DNA from: Cytophagaceae bacterium
GTDB taxonomy: Bacteria > Bacteroidota > Bacteroidia > Cytophagales > UBA9547
NCBI GenBank assembly: GCA_027488865.1
Contig: JAIYAU010000061.1
Span: 1 to 64,000, forward strand
Direction of reading: 5' to 3'
DNA length: 64,000 nt
Both the position numbers and the translations under genes were made by a program. Shown piece after piece: positions 63,914 to 64,000 of the stretch. The notes beneath the pieces were generated by a model. The model made no database searches and was not told the origin of the DNA. It saw only the letters and a program-made list of their open reading frames with translations. Position 1 is the first letter of the stretch. Each line of letters begins with the position of its first letter.

Positions 63914-64000
63914 TTCTATGGTTTATTTTATCAATGGTAACACAGTTTGTTGAACAGACTCATTTTTATAAATTAGGATACTACTTTTGAAGTTTGGGAT

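Overview
The window is AT-rich chromosomal DNA from a member of the Bacteroidota (a free-living Cytophagia/Chitinophagia/Sphingobacteriia-type organism; the genus cannot be fixed from sequence alone). The evidence is threefold. Promoters have the Bacteroidota -7 box TAnnTTTG. Several secreted proteins end in type IX secretion (T9SS) sorting-like tails. Family-restricted genes are present, such as the IPExxxVDY protein, the SerB-SerA fusion, and RAYT transposases with their REP elements. Most of the window is ordinary core metabolism. It is separated by accessory islands with decayed mobile genes.

Layout. 1-1.8 kb: a small cassette-like island, with a DUF4304 gene bracketed by inverted GTTAGCGG/CCGCTAAC ends and hairpins, a tyrosine-recombinase C-terminal remnant, and an XRE-type regulator with a tandem palindromic operator. 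2-6.4 kb: a secreted delta-60-repeat protein, then a RAYT transposase broken by one stop codon and swollen by an 18-bp repeat, followed by a second RAYT fragment and REP palindromes. 6.4-18.5 kb: tcdA, a HAD phosphatase, a two-gene membrane unit overlapping parC, pyk, the IPExxxVDY gene, an SMP-30-like lipoprotein, the SerB-SerA fusion and an NlpC/P60-like exported protein. 18.6-31.9 kb: large secreted proteins (a 1022-aa T9SS protein, a 2072-aa alpha-2-macroglobulin), a 315-bp array of fifteen 21-bp repeats, a toxin-antitoxin pair whose toxin is broken, and a YHYH-domain T9SS protein. 32.1-33.9 kb: an overlapping MbnH-like/MbnP-like pair, probably a copper-related locus.

35-42.4 kb (minus strand): gpmI, folD, then the lipid operon DUF177-rpmF-plsX-fabH-accB-accC. 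This operon links ribosomal protein L32, acyl-phosphate formation, fatty-acid initiation and biotin-dependent acetyl-CoA carboxylation. 42.6-50.7 kb: a TolC plus ABC-ATPase pair, a HesB/IscA protein, an AAA+ ATPase with TPRs, a kdsC-ubiA-purN cluster, menB and a YdcF-family gene. 51-57.8 kb: a complete tripartite RND efflux operon (tetR-tolC-adaptor-pump) with a visible TetR-type operator. 57.9-64 kb: a lolD-like ATPase, sucC, tRNA-Arg(CCG) whose promoter lies just behind the sucC terminator, a nucleotidyltransferase fossil, an M48 membrane protease and a small T9SS secreted protein.

Several gene fossils are reported that simple ORF calling misses or mis-frames: the recombinase tail, the toxin with an amber stop, the nucleotidyltransferase fragment, the RAYT with an ochre stop, and a decayed T9SS protein. 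Starts were corrected for five genes (IPExxxVDY, TolC at 42623, menB, the last T9SS protein, and a note on the TTG start of mbnP). All family assignments come from reading motifs by eye; no database search was run.
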